64,000 bases of DNA from Dehalococcoidia bacterium (GTDB lineage Bacteria; Chloroflexota; Dehalococcoidia; Lucifugimonadales; Australimonadaceae): contig JAJEFD010000017.1 of NCBI GenBank assembly GCA_022820645.1, positions 1-64,000 of the forward strand, written 5' to 3'. Below are positions 23,866 to 33,238 of this stretch, piece after piece (within the stretch, counting starts at the first letter, position 1; each line of letters opens with the position of its first letter). A model generated the notes under the pieces. The model was not told the origin of the DNA, did no database searches, and saw nothing but the letters and a program-made list of their open reading frames with translations. The position numbers and the translations under genes are program-made.

Positions 23866-26111
23866 TCGCCGTGCAGCGCCCGGTACACCTTCTCCGCCGT
23901 GACGGGAAGGTCGCGTATCCGCACGCCCACGGCATCCGCGACGGCGTTCGCGATAGCGGGCGCAGCCTGCGAGTTGGACTGCTCGCCGATGCCCTTGATC
24001 CGGTACGGCCCCCAGCCGCCGCCCTCTTCCTCGTCCAGCAGCACCGTGCGCAGCTCCGGCAGATCGGCCGCCGTCGGGATCTTGTAGTCCGCGAACGACG
24101 CCGTCGTGACGCGCCCGTCCTCGACCGCCAACTCCTCCTGCAGCCCGAAACCGATGCCCTGCACGACGCCGCCGTTGACCTGCCCCTGGTGGCCGATCGG
24201 GTTCAGTATCTTGCCCGTGTCGTGCGCCGTCGTCATCGTGAGCAGCCTCACCTGCCCCGTCTCGCGGTCGACCGCCACCTCCGCCACCTGCGCCGTGAAC
24301 GCGGTGTACGGGTTGCGGGCCGTGTCCTGCACGTCGCCGAGCCCCACGATGGGCGCGCCCGTGCGCTGCGCGAGCGACGCCCACTCGGTGCTCTCGCCCG
24401 TATCGGTCCGCCGAAGCGCAGCCCCGTCGACCTCCAGCGATTCCTCCGGCCAGCCGAGGATGTCCGCCGCCAGCTTGAACAGCTCGCCCTTGGCCGCCTG
24501 CGCCGCGTCCCATACCGCCGCGCTCGCCATCCGCGTCACCCGCGCCCCCCCGATGCCGGAGTCGAACGACGTGCTCGCCGTGTCCCATACCGCGACGCGC
24601 ACCTGCTCGATGGGCATCCGCAGTTCGTCCGCCACGATCTGCTGCATCACAGTGTAGGAGCCTGTCCCCTGCTCGAACACGGACGTGTTGACCGTAACCG
24701 ACCCGTCCGGGTGCAGCGTCACGCCCGCGTGCGTCTCGCCGCCTGCCTGTACCCGCTCGCCGATGGCGACGCCCTTTCCATAGGCGACCCGTCCGTCGGA
24801 CGGCCTGGGCTCGGCGTAACCCGCCGCGTCCAGCGCCGCGTTCAGCGTCTCGATGGAGCGCACCTGCTCGAACACGGTGCCGAGCGAGTCCTCCTCCCCT
24901 TCCGTGACGAGGTTCTTGCGCCGCAGCTCCGCCGGTTCCATCCCCAGCGCTGCGGCGAGGCAGTCGATCTGCGATTCCGCCGCGAACATCGCCTGCGGCT
25001 CGCCGGGGCCGCGCATGTACCCGCACGGCACGTTGTTCGTGTACACCTGGTGCTCGACGATGCGGGTGTTCGCCGCCTTGTACGGCCCCGCCGCCGCGCT
25101 CGCGCCGCCGAGGTGCCCGCCCGGCTTGAACCCTGCGTACGCGCCGCTGTCGTACTCCACCAGCGCCTCGTGCGCGACGATGACGCCGTCGCGCGTCGCA
25201 CCCGTTCGCATCGTGACGCGGGAGGCGTGGCGCGGGTTCGCGGACGTGAGGTCCTCCGAGTAGTCGAACACGATCTTCACCGGCCTGCCGGTGCGCGTCG
25301 ACAGCATCCACGCGACGGGGATCGCCATCGCGGAGCCCTTCCCGCCGAAGTCGCCGCCGATCGTGACCGGATTGAACACTACCTCTGAGGCGTCCATCCC
25401 TATCGCCATCGCCACCATCCGCTTCCCCGGGTGCGGCGACTTGTTCCCCGCCCACACGTCCACCTTGCCGGACGGGTGCGCGGCCACGAGGCAGGTGTGC
25501 GGCTCCAGGTACGCCTGGTGCTGGCGCGGGGTCGTGAACGTGTTCTCCACGATCACGTCCGCCTCCGCCATGCCCGCCTCCACGTCGCCCTTCGCCCACT
25601 CCCACACGGTGTAGACGTTGCTCGGCTCAGTGACCTCCTTCGGATAGCCCTTCACCTGCAGCATGTCCTCGTGTACGAGCGGCGCGCCGTCGGCCTTCGC
25701 CTCGTCCATCGTCAGCACGGCGGGCAACTCCTCGTACTCCACCTCGATGAGGTCGAGCGCACGCTGCGCGATGTCCTCGTCGTCCGCGGCCACGGCAGCG
25801 ACCTGCTCGCCGATGAAGCGGACGACGCCCTGTGCGAGCACCGGGATGTCCAGCACGGCGCGCCCGTGGCGTGCGCCTTCGTAGATGTCAGCGCCTGTGA
25901 CGACGGCGTGCACGCCGGGCACCTGTTCGGCGGCGGACGTGTCTATCGAGAGGATGCGGGCGTGGGGGAACGGCGAGCGGAGCGTCTTGCCGAAGAGCGC
26001 TCCTTCCAACTGCACGTCGGCGGTATAGGCGGCGCGGCCCGTTGTTTTGTCGACACCGTCCACTCGAGGCGTGGGCACGCCGATAGCGCGCCCGGTGGGT
26101 TGAGCAACCAT
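23862..26111 (-). CDS. xanthine dehydrogenase-family molybdopterin-binding subunit
   Basis: A 749-residue large subunit of the molybdenum hydroxylase family (xanthine, aldehyde or nicotinate dehydrogenases, CO dehydrogenase-like). The N-terminal a/b-hammerhead domain (DGVDKTTGRAAYTADVQLEG) is followed by Mo-pterin-binding regions such as GGDFGGKGSAMAIPVAWML, YMRGPGEPQAMFAAE and the active-site KGIGEQSNSQAAPAIANAV, whose Glu is the catalytic base. The ATG at 26111 has GGAG seven bases upstream. No FeS or FAD subunit gene lies nearby, which is unusual, so partners must be encoded elsewhere. Coupled to a downstream MFS exporter. Substrate unknown. Confidence 0.93.
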   Translation of the reverse strand: MVAQPTGRAIGVPTPRVDGVDKTTGRAAYTADVQLEGALFGKTLRSPFPHARILSIDTSAAEQVPGVHAVVTGADIYEGARHGRAVLDIPVLAQGVVRFIGEQVAAVAADDEDIAQRALDLIEVEYEELPAVLTMDEAKADGAPLVHEDMLQVKGYPKEVTEPSNVYTVWEWAKGDVEAGMAEADVIVENTFTTPRQHQAYLEPHTCLVAAHPSGKVDVWAGNKSPHPGKRMVAMAIGMDASEVVFNPVTIGGDFGGKGSAMAIPVAWMLSTRTGRPVKIVFDYSEDLTSANPRHASRVTMRTGATRDGVIVAHEALVEYDSGAYAGFKPGGHLGGASAAAGPYKAANTRIVEHQVYTNNVPCGYMRGPGEPQAMFAAESQIDCLAAALGMEPAELRRKNLVTEGEEDSLGTVFEQVRSIETLNAALDAAGYAEPRPSDGRVAYGKGVAIGERVQAGGETHAGVTLHPDGSVTVNTSVFEQGTGSYTVMQQIVADELRMPIEQVRVAVWDTASTSFDSGIGGARVTRMASAAVWDAAQAAKGELFKLAADILGWPEESLEVDGAALRRTDTGESTEWASLAQRTGAPIVGLGDVQDTARNPYTAFTAQVAEVAVDRETGQVRLLTMTTAHDTGKILNPIGHQGQVNGGVVQGIGFGLQEELAVEDGRVTTASFADYKIPTAADLPELRTVLLDEEEGGGWGPYRIKGIGEQSNSQAAPAIANAVADAVGVRIRDLPVTAEKVYRALHGE

Positions 26112-26176
26112 CGCAACTCCGGCAGGGATCAGGGATACGGCAAGGATAGCACGGAGCATCCCCCGGACTGTTTGAT

Positions 26177-26215
26177 CCCTTCCCCCTCGATGGGGGAAGG
26201 CTAGGATGGGGGTGA
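26177..26215. repeat. dispersed palindromic repeat, family A copy
   Basis: CCTTCCCCCTCGATGGGGGAAGG followed by TAGGATGGGGGTGA: an imperfect palindrome plus a GGGTGA tail, matching copies near 31.6, 32.4, 41.4, 61.7 and 62.3 kb. It lies between the PLP enzyme and the molybdenum hydroxylase genes. Confidence 0.7.
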
Positions 26216-26232
26216 ACGGCGAGGCTTGGGGC

Positions 26233-27213
26233 TTACCCGTTCATCCTCCCGTACGTCTCCAACGCTGCCGTTAGTTGGGCCACCGTCGTGTTCGCGCCGC
26301 TGACCGTGATGGATACCTTCCTCCCGGCCAGCGACTCCCGCTGCTTGTACGCCCCCGCCGTCGCCGCGGCCCCTGCCCCCTCCGACAGCGTATGCGCCTC
26401 CTGGACGAGCATACCCATCGCGTGGCGTATCTCGTCGTCGCTCACGAGCACGAAGTCGTCCAGTGCGTCGCGCATGATCCGCTGCGGGAGTTCGTACCCG
26501 GACATGGTCGCGATGCCCTCGGCGAACGTCGCCATCGGGGCCTGCACGAGCTCGCCCTGCTTCCACGACAGGTAAGCGGCGGGCGCTGCTTCCGACTGCA
26601 CGGCCCGCACCCTGACGCCGGGGGCTATCGCGCCGGTGACGAGGCAGGCGCCGGAGACGCCGCTGCCGCCTCCGAGCGGCAGGTACAGCACTTCCACGTC
26701 CGGCAGGTCCTCGATGATCTCCAGCGCCTGCGTCGCCACGCCCGCGATGAGCAGCGGCTCGTCGCTCGGATGCACGTAGCGGTAGCCTTCTTCGGCGGCC
26801 AGCCGTTCGCAGTGTGCCTTCGCCTCGTCGAAGTTCTCCCCGTGGAACACCAACTCAGCCCCCAGGGCCCGCATCGCCGCGACCTTCACCGGGTTCGGGT
26901 CCTTCTCCGGCAGACCGATCAGCGCCCGTGCCCCGAACAGCCGGCAGGCGTTCGCTATCGACTGTCCATGGTTGCCGGTCGATGCCGTGATCAGCCCCCG
27001 GCTCCGCTCCTCTTCGCTCATGTGTGCCAGCAGGTTGATGCCGCCGCGTCCCTTGAACGCGCCCAGCGGATGGTGCTCCTCGTGCTTCAGGTACACCTCG
27101 GCGTCGAACAGCCGGCTCAGCCCCGCCGAATACTGCAGCGGCGTCCGGGACAGGTACGGGGCGATGGTCTTCCGCGCCTCGTAGACGTCCCGGATCGTCG
27201 GCGGCTGCGTCAC
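26233..27213 (-). CDS. threonine/serine dehydratase-like PLP enzyme (fold type II)
   Basis: A 326-residue PLP-dependent enzyme of the threonine dehydratase/serine racemase family. The PLP lysine lies in HPLGAFKGRGG (usually G-S-F-K-x-R-G), the substrate-binding STGNHGQSIA loop follows, and the phosphate-binding glycine loop is LPLGGGSGVSG. It lacks a C-terminal ACT regulatory domain, so it is a short catabolic or racemase-type member. The GTG at 27213 follows GGAG at eight bases and overlaps the RNase D stop by four bases. Deamination of threonine or serine, or of an unusual hydroxy amino acid, is likely. Confidence 0.92.
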   Translation of the reverse strand: MTQPPTIRDVYEARKTIAPYLSRTPLQYSAGLSRLFDAEVYLKHEEHHPLGAFKGRGGINLLAHMSEEERSRGLITASTGNHGQSIANACRLFGARALIGLPEKDPNPVKVAAMRALGAELVFHGENFDEAKAHCERLAAEEGYRYVHPSDEPLLIAGVATQALEIIEDLPDVEVLYLPLGGGSGVSGACLVTGAIAPGVRVRAVQSEAAPAAYLSWKQGELVQAPMATFAEGIATMSGYELPQRIMRDALDDFVLVSDDEIRHAMGMLVQEAHTLSEGAGAAATAGAYKQRESLAGRKVSITVSGANTTVAQLTAALETYGRMNG

Positions 27214-28406
27214 GTCCCCAACTCCCGCCGCAGCGATTCTGAGAACCGCTCGCGCTGCCACGCCCGCACCTCCGCCGACGCGCACTCGGCGTCGAGCGAC
27301 TCCGGCGACCGCGCCAGCCGCTCCAGGCTCCGCATCGGCCACAGGATGGACGGATCGACCTCCAACGTCGCCCCGAGGTCTGCGCGCCACCGCTTCAGTC
27401 GCGTGAGCCGGGCGGTCTCGGGCTTCGTCATGCGCGGGAAGAGCGGCTGCGTTGGGCGTGGACGCTGCACCGGAGGCGATGCCTTGCCCGCCTTGACCGC
27501 GGCTCGGACGCCGCGTCCGTAGCGCCGCACGAGCGTCGGACTCACGCCCGGAACGTCCTCCATCGCTGTCTCGGGATGCGCCGCGAGGTGGATGAGCGCC
27601 TGCGCGGGCAGCACATACCCCGGCGGGCGGTCCAGCCGCAACGCCTCCGCCTCGCGGAACTCGTACAGCGGCTTCAGCACCGCGAGCCCCTTGCCGTCCA
27701 GCACGTGCGCCCCCTTCACCGACAGCCACGCCGTCTCCGGGTCCGGTGGAACGTACCGTATCTCCGTCAGACGCTCGCACTCCTCCGCAACCCACGACTC
27801 CCTGCCGAGCACCCGCAACCGCTCCTCGATCACGTCGCGCAACTCGGGGAGGTGCGCCACGTCCGATGCGGCATAGGCGAGTGCGTCCCGCTCTAGCGGG
27901 CGCCGCGACCAGTCCGCGCGACGCAGGCGCTGGTCCTTCGGGATCCGGATGTCCAGCAGCTCTTCCAGCAGCGACGCCAGCCCCACCCGCTCGATGCCAG
28001 CGAACCGCGCCGCTATCGACGTGTCGTAGCAGTTGGCGAACGTGAACCCGAAGTCCCGGTGCAGCCCGCGCAGGTCGAAGTCTGCCCCGTGCAACACCTT
28101 CTGCACGGCGGCATCGAGGAACAGATCGCCCAGCACGCCGTAGTCGAGCCCGGCCAGCGGGTCCACGATGTACGTCCGCTCGCCGTCCGACAGCTGAAGG
28201 AGGCAGACCTTCTCAGGGTAATGGTGCCGGCTGTCGGCCTCCGTGTCCACGCCGACCGCCGAGGACGATGCGAGAGCCGCCACAGCGGCGTCGAGCGTCC
28301 GTTGCTCGTTGACGAACGAGTACGGCGGAGCGGCGGCCGGAGAGGAGGGAGATGCAACGTACGTTTCGATACCCCGATGATGCGCCGTACCCGCGATGCG
28401 GGTCAA
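27210..28406 (-). CDS. rnd: ribonuclease D
   Basis: RNase D trims 3' ends of stable RNA precursors. The roughly 398-residue protein has the DEDDy exonuclease residues: VGVDTEAD (Asp54, Glu56), HGADFDLRGL, and YAASDVAHLPELRDV. A first HRDC domain with RPPGYVLPAQALIHLAAHPE follows, then a second HRDC-like region at the C-terminus. The start is uncertain: TTG at 28406 has no close Shine-Dalgarno, while an ATT three codons upstream lies seven bases after GGAG. The first 30 residues look unstructured. Translation of the downstream PLP gene is coupled by overlap. Confidence 0.92.
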   Translation of the reverse strand: MTRIAGTAHHRGIETYVASPSSPAAAPPYSFVNEQRTLDAAVAALASSSAVGVDTEADSRHHYPEKVCLLQLSDGERTYIVDPLAGLDYGVLGDLFLDAAVQKVLHGADFDLRGLHRDFGFTFANCYDTSIAARFAGIERVGLASLLEELLDIRIPKDQRLRRADWSRRPLERDALAYAASDVAHLPELRDVIEERLRVLGRESWVAEECERLTEIRYVPPDPETAWLSVKGAHVLDGKGLAVLKPLYEFREAEALRLDRPPGYVLPAQALIHLAAHPETAMEDVPGVSPTLVRRYGRGVRAAVKAGKASPPVQRPRPTQPLFPRMTKPETARLTRLKRWRADLGATLEVDPSILWPMRSLERLARSPESLDAECASAEVRAWQRERFSESLRRELGT

Positions 28407-28452
28407 TCGGCTAATGGCGCAACTCCGCCCGGCTCCGTCGTTCCGCGTCCCC

Positions 28453-29670
28453 TCACCTCTGCCCGAGCCGTGCCCGTCCGCCGGTTTCGCGAGCGAGCAG
28501 CGCCATCATGAGCGCGGCCGCCACGAGGAGCACCGTGATCACGATGAAGGAGACATCCGGGAACACGAAGTGGTACAGCGCCGCCAGCAGCAGCGGTCCC
28601 GCCGTAGCGCCCACCGAGTTCGCCATCATAGAGAGGCCCATGTACATCCCGCGTTGCTCCGGCGTCGCCAGATCCATCGCGAACGTCTGCGACGTCCCCA
28701 TGCCCGCCGCCTCGCCCATACCGAGGAAGACCGCCGCGACGAGGAGCGTCAGGTACACGTCACCCACGGTCAGCGCTATCGCCGCGGCAGCCATCATCAG
28801 CAATCCCGGCCCGAGCGACCATTTCCGTCCGAACCGGTCGGCGATCATCCCGTTCGGCAAGGCCCACAGGAACGCCAGCGTCGAGGTGAGGCTGATGAGG
28901 AACCCCACCACCGCCTCGTCCAGCTCCAGCGCGTCCACCGCGTGCACCGGCAGCAGCGTCTGTACGATGCCCGCATTGCTCATGGAGAACACGGCCGTCG
29001 CCGCCGCCACCACGGCGAACGTCCGGTTGCGGAACGGCTCCAGCGACAGCCGGGGCCCCTGCCGTCCTGCGGCGCGAGGCGCGGCCAGCTCTTCCGGACG
29101 CGTCTCCTTCACCATCGTCAGCACCACCACCACGATGACCACCTTGCTCACCCCGTTCAGCAGGAACACCGACTCCAGGCCGTACGTCGCGGCCAGCACG
29201 CCGCCGACCGCCGGCCCGGCCACGAACCCCAGCCGCGTCGCCATGTTGCGCAGCGCCAGCACCCGGCCCCGGCTCTCGGTCCTCGTGACGTCGGAGAGCA
29301 GCACGTTGGAGCTCGTCGCCCACATGGCGACCCCCACCTGCCCGATGATCTCCAGCACGAAGAACGTGAGGTAGTCGTCCGAGAAGTACTGCCCGACGTT
29401 GGTGATGCCACGGATGATGGGCCCCATCAGCACCATCGGCTTGCGCCCCAGCTTGTCCGTGAGGAAGCCGGTTATGGGACCGGTGAAGGTGCGCGGGACC
29501 GCGTTGGCCGCAAGCAGCACCCCCACGAGGAAGACGTTGCCCGTGACCGCCAGCGCGAAGAGCGGACGCCCCAGGTTCTGAGCGCCAGTGCCGAACCCCC
29601 ACGTGAAGAACGAGAAGAAGATGGGGGCATGGGTAAGGGCGGGGTTCGTCCGCCGGCCTGACGCGCTCAT
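28453..29670 (-). CDS. MFS transporter
   Basis: A 405-residue, 12-span major facilitator. Signatures include GFLTDKLGRKPMVLMG, the loop 2-3 motif, and WATSSNVLLSDVTRTESRGR; the second half has GMIADRFGRKWSLG. Likely a drug- or metabolite-exporting type. It overlaps the stop of the upstream OFA-type MFS gene by four bases, so it is the third of three consecutive transporters, and ends 46 bases before rnd. Confidence 0.92.
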   Translation of the reverse strand: MSASGRRTNPALTHAPIFFSFFTWGFGTGAQNLGRPLFALAVTGNVFLVGVLLAANAVPRTFTGPITGFLTDKLGRKPMVLMGPIIRGITNVGQYFSDDYLTFFVLEIIGQVGVAMWATSSNVLLSDVTRTESRGRVLALRNMATRLGFVAGPAVGGVLAATYGLESVFLLNGVSKVVIVVVVLTMVKETRPEELAAPRAAGRQGPRLSLEPFRNRTFAVVAAATAVFSMSNAGIVQTLLPVHAVDALELDEAVVGFLISLTSTLAFLWALPNGMIADRFGRKWSLGPGLLMMAAAAIALTVGDVYLTLLVAAVFLGMGEAAGMGTSQTFAMDLATPEQRGMYMGLSMMANSVGATAGPLLLAALYHFVFPDVSFIVITVLLVAAALMMALLARETGGRARLGQR

Positions 29671-30968
29671 GCGCTACCCGTCACCGGCTTGCGCGGCGGC
29701 CTCGCCAGCACGAGCGACAGCACCACGATCACGAGCGCCCCGAAGAAGATGAGGAACGCCAGCGTATAGCTGTCCGTCAACGTCTGGATCACGCCCGCCA
29801 GCACAGCCCCGAACGAGGAGAGCGGCGCGGCCAGCAGTTGCGACAACCCGCGTATCGCACCGAGGTGCCGCCGTCCAAAGTAGTTGGCGAACAGCAGCGT
29901 CTGCGCGATCGTCCAGCCTCCGGTGCCGAGTCCGAACAGTACCCCGAACACCGACGCCATGAGGATGTTGTCCGCGAACATGAGAATGATCATGGCGACC
30001 GCCGAGAACACGGTAGCTATGGCCGTCGCCCATCGCACGTGGATCTTGTCCATCAGCGCGCCCCACCCATAGGCCGAGAGTGCCGCTGTCCCCATGATGA
30101 TGAAGACGAACGCGCCGGAGAACGCCTGGCTCACGCCTCTGTCCTCCACGCTCGGCACTGCGTGCACGTTCACCGCGGTCTGCGCGAAGATCACTGTCAT
30201 CGTCGCGAGTGTAAGCAGCCAGAACGCCGCCGTGCGCTTCGCCTCCGCCAGCGTGAACGACACCTCGCCGTCCGGGTCGGGAGGAGGAGAGCCGGCCGCC
30301 TGGGCAACCGCCTCGCCGGGCTGTGCGCCGTCAGGCAGCAGACCGTAGTCCTCCGGCCTGCGCCGGATGATCAGCCAGCCGGGAAGCGCGATGAACAGGA
30401 ACGCCATCAACGCGAGCGCAAGGTAGGCGTGCCGCCACGAGTAGGCAAGGATGAGCGGCGTCACGATCACCAGCGGCACGAGTGCCTGTCCCGCCCGCAG
30501 GCCGATGCTCATGAACGACACCGCCCGCCCGCGCTTGCGGATGAACCAGTTGCCCAGCGCAACCGTGAGGCCCAGGTTCACGCCGGTGAGCGCCGCTGTC
30601 CGCCCGAGCCCGAACAGTCCCCAGAACTGCCACACCTCCTGCATGACCGCCAGCCCCAGCAGCGCTGCCGTCACCACCATCCCCGCAACCACCACCGCTG
30701 CCCGTGCGCCGTACCGGTCCAGCAGATGACCGACCACCGCCGACCCCACCGACCCGCCGAGGCTGCCGATGGTGAAGGCCATGGCAGTTTCCCAACGCGC
30801 CCATCCCAGCTCCTGCTCGATGGGAGTCACGAACACGGACAGCACAGGCCCGTACATCGACACCTGTGCGAACGTCACCACGACCGACGTGCCGACGATC
30901 GCCCAGCCATAGAAGACGTTCTTGAAGGGCCAGAGCCGGGAGAGCGGCTGGTGCTGCTGCTCGCGCAT
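29667..30968 (-). CDS. OFA/monocarboxylate-type MFS transporter
   Basis: A 433-residue major facilitator resembling oxalate/formate antiporter and monocarboxylate carriers: VFYGWAIVGTSVVVTFAQV, the long MYGPVLSVFVTPIEQELGW segment, and GHLLDRYGARAAVVVAG in loop 2-3. It is clearly paralogous to the gene directly upstream. The stop-start overlap with that neighbour is one base (TGATG) and the overlap with the downstream MFS gene is four bases, so all three are probably co-translated. Substrate probably a small carboxylate. Confidence 0.92.
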   Translation of the reverse strand: MREQQHQPLSRLWPFKNVFYGWAIVGTSVVVTFAQVSMYGPVLSVFVTPIEQELGWARWETAMAFTIGSLGGSVGSAVVGHLLDRYGARAAVVVAGMVVTAALLGLAVMQEVWQFWGLFGLGRTAALTGVNLGLTVALGNWFIRKRGRAVSFMSIGLRAGQALVPLVIVTPLILAYSWRHAYLALALMAFLFIALPGWLIIRRRPEDYGLLPDGAQPGEAVAQAAGSPPPDPDGEVSFTLAEAKRTAAFWLLTLATMTVIFAQTAVNVHAVPSVEDRGVSQAFSGAFVFIIMGTAALSAYGWGALMDKIHVRWATAIATVFSAVAMIILMFADNILMASVFGVLFGLGTGGWTIAQTLLFANYFGRRHLGAIRGLSQLLAAPLSSFGAVLAGVIQTLTDSYTLAFLIFFGALVIVVLSLVLARPPRKPVTGSA

Positions 30969-32305
30969 CAGGCCGCCGCTCCGATCGTGGACGGCGCGCG
31001 CAGCGGCTTCGCGAGGTAGAACGCGGCGCAGCCCACGGCGAACGTCGCGGCGGCTGCGACGAACGCGGCGTCGTAGCTGCCCGTCGTGTCGAACACGAAC
31101 GCCGCCACGAGCGGTCCGCTGATGCCCAGCAGACCCTCCACCGGCGAGATGAACCCCTTGATAGACCCGGCGTGCAGACGCCCGAAGTAGTTCGGGATCA
31201 TGATCATCTGCGCGACCGTCCATCCGCCCGTCCCGAGGCCGAACAGCACGGCGAACAGCACCGCCATCGGGTACGTCTCCGCCACGAGCAGTACGCCCAT
31301 CGCCAGGAAGAACAGCCCCATCGCCGCCATGCTCACGTAGCGCACGTGGATGCGCTCCACCAACACTCCCCAACCCATCATCGAGACCGCCGCTACGCCG
31401 GTGAAGATGCTCGCCACCGTCACCGCCAATCCCTGCGGGATGCCCTTGTCCTCGAAGTTCGCCACCGCGTGCACGTTGATGGCGATCTGCGCCGAAAGCC
31501 CGGCGGCCATCCCAACCGTCAGCAGCCAGAGCGTCCGCGTCGCACGCACCTGGCGGAGCGTCCACGAATACTCGGCCGGTGCCGCCGCGCGCGGCGTCCC
31601 GCCGCCTGGTCCCCTCTCCCTTGAGGGGAGAGGGTTAGGGTGAGGGTGAACCGGAGCGCTGTCGCCGTCAGGGCGGAGCCCGAAGTCCTCCGGCCTCCGC
31701 CGGATGAACAGCATAGAGGGGATGGTGATGAAGAGCGCCGCCACGACCCCCAGTACGACGAACGACTCGCGCCAGCCCAGCGAGAGCAGCACCGGCAGGA
31801 TGAGCAGCGGCACGATGGCCTGTCCGGTGCGTTGTCCGGCAGCGCGCATCGCGATGGCGCGCCCGCGCATGCGGATGAACCAGTTCGCGATGGCGACCGA
31901 AGTGCCGAGCCCCACGCCCGCGACGGACACGGTCCGTGCCACCCCGTACGCCACCCAGAAATGCCAGGGCTCGGTCATCGCCGCGATCGCAAGCAGTCCC
32001 ACGGTCACCAGCAGTCCGGTCACGCTCATCACGCCCCGTGCGCCGTAGCGGTCCACTATCGGGCCGACGACCGAGGCCAGCAGCGCGCCTCCCAGGCTCC
32101 CGACCGTGAACGCGACCGTGATCGTCGTGCGGGACCAGCCGAATTCGTCCTCGATGGGTTTGACGAACACCGAGAAGACGGGGCCGTACATCGGGACCTG
32201 GGCGATGGAGATGAAGAAGCTGGTGAAGACGATTGCCCAGCCATAGTAGGCGCGCGACGGCCACAACCGGGGCAACTGCTGTATGCGCGGGGGGCCGCTC
32301 TCCAT
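30968..32305 (-). CDS. OFA/monocarboxylate-type MFS transporter with in-frame repeat insertion
   Basis: A 445-residue paralogue of the downstream carrier (YYGWAIVFTSFFISIAQVPM, then MYGPVFSVFVKPIEDEFGW). In the central cytoplasmic loop, after FGLRPDGDSAP, comes VHPHPNPLPSRERGPGG, which is the in-frame translation of a dispersed palindromic repeat; the paralogue has an unrelated Pro-rich loop there. Since the loop joins the two six-helix halves, the insertion is probably tolerated. The ATG at 32305 is preferred; an in-frame GTG lies six codons upstream. First gene of the three-transporter operon. Confidence 0.92.
   Translation of the reverse strand: MESGPPRIQQLPRLWPSRAYYGWAIVFTSFFISIAQVPMYGPVFSVFVKPIEDEFGWSRTTITVAFTVGSLGGALLASVVGPIVDRYGARGVMSVTGLLVTVGLLAIAAMTEPWHFWVAYGVARTVSVAGVGLGTSVAIANWFIRMRGRAIAMRAAGQRTGQAIVPLLILPVLLSLGWRESFVVLGVVAALFITIPSMLFIRRRPEDFGLRPDGDSAPVHPHPNPLPSRERGPGGGTPRAAAPAEYSWTLRQVRATRTLWLLTVGMAAGLSAQIAINVHAVANFEDKGIPQGLAVTVASIFTGVAAVSMMGWGVLVERIHVRYVSMAAMGLFFLAMGVLLVAETYPMAVLFAVLFGLGTGGWTVAQMIMIPNYFGRLHAGSIKGFISPVEGLLGISGPLVAAFVFDTTGSYDAAFVAAAATFAVGCAAFYLAKPLRAPSTIGAAA
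31610..31650. repeat. dispersed palindromic repeat, family A, inside an MFS gene
   Basis: CCCCTCTCCCTTGAGGGGAG followed by AGGGTTAGGGTGAGGGTGA. It has the same palindromic core and GGGTGA tail as the intergenic copies, and keeps the transporter frame open through the central loop. Confidence 0.85.
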
Positions 32306-32330
32306 CAGGCCCCTACCATACACCCCCTAC

Positions 32331-32414
32331 CCGTCATTCCTGCGCAGGCAGGAACCCCGTAGCCCACCTCGCCCTCTGGGAGAGGTCGACACGCTTGCGC
32401 GGCGGGTGAGGGTT
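32331..32414. repeat. composite of repeat families B and A
   Basis: A family B unit (CGTCATTCCTGCGCAGGCAG then GAACCCCGTAGCCCAC) abuts a family A unit (CTCGCCCTCTGGGAGAGGTC and a GGCGGGTGAGGGTTCC tail). It fills the gap between the OFA transporter and the ABC-2 permease. Confidence 0.75.
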
Positions 32415-32419
32415 CCCTC

Positions 32420-33238
32420 CTATGACCTCCGGACCCGGCCCAGCAACGCCAGCGCTGCGAGCGGTATCGTGACGACGCCGATGATCGCGATGCCGGCGAG
32501 CGCGACGAAGATGTCTTCCGGCACCCAGCCGTCGCTGATGAGCGAACGCATCCCGCGCAGCAGGTACGTCACCGGGTTGTACCGGACGATCGTCTCCATC
32601 CAGCCGGTCATCGCCTCCTGCGGCACGAACACCGGGCTCAGGAACACCACGGGGAAGAAGATGATGAAACTCGAGTTCACCGCCGCCGGGTTCCCCGTTT
32701 TCAGGGCGATGGCGTACGGGAAGCCGTTGTACACGATGGCCCAGATGACCGTGAGCACGAGCAGCGCAACGATGCCGATCAGTCCCGTTACGAAGTCCAC
32801 CCCTATCGCGAACGCCAGGATGAATACCGGCACCGACATCGCCACCGCTAGCGCCATGTCCGCCACCATGAACCCCAGCAGCATCGCCAGGCGGTTCACC
32901 GGCGACAGGGCGAGGCGGTCGAAGTAGCCGTTCTGTATGTCCAGCACCAGTATGTTTGCGCGGCTCAGCCCCGTCACCGCGAACAGGATGGCCACGGGTA
33001 TCTGGAACGCCTTGTAGTCGAACCCTTCCGCGGCGGCCCCGGTCGGTATCTCGGTCAGGTCCTGGAGCGCTCCCACGTTGATGACGAAGAAGAAGACCGG
33101 GATGATGAGCGCCGGGATGAGCGTCTCCATGTCGCGCGGGATGGAACGCAGCGCACGCCCGCCCAGGCTTGCGACGTCGCGGAAGAACCCGGCGCGGCGC
33201 GCCGTCACCGGCGTGATGGAGCGCGTGGTCGTGGTCAC
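32420..33238 (-). CDS. ABC-2 type transporter permease (DrrB-like)
   Basis: A 272-residue integral membrane permease with about six spans and the ABC-2 signature near the end (VPQEAMTGWMETIVRYNPVT). It should work with the ATPase encoded directly upstream as a daunorubicin-type drug or lipid exporter. The GTG at 33238 overlaps the ATPase stop by four bases and has AAGGGG upstream. Confidence 0.93.
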   Translation of the reverse strand: MTTTTRSITPVTARRAGFFRDVASLGGRALRSIPRDMETLIPALIIPVFFFVINVGALQDLTEIPTGAAAEGFDYKAFQIPVAILFAVTGLSRANILVLDIQNGYFDRLALSPVNRLAMLLGFMVADMALAVAMSVPVFILAFAIGVDFVTGLIGIVALLVLTVIWAIVYNGFPYAIALKTGNPAAVNSSFIIFFPVVFLSPVFVPQEAMTGWMETIVRYNPVTYLLRGMRSLISDGWVPEDIFVALAGIAIIGVVTIPLAALALLGRVRRS

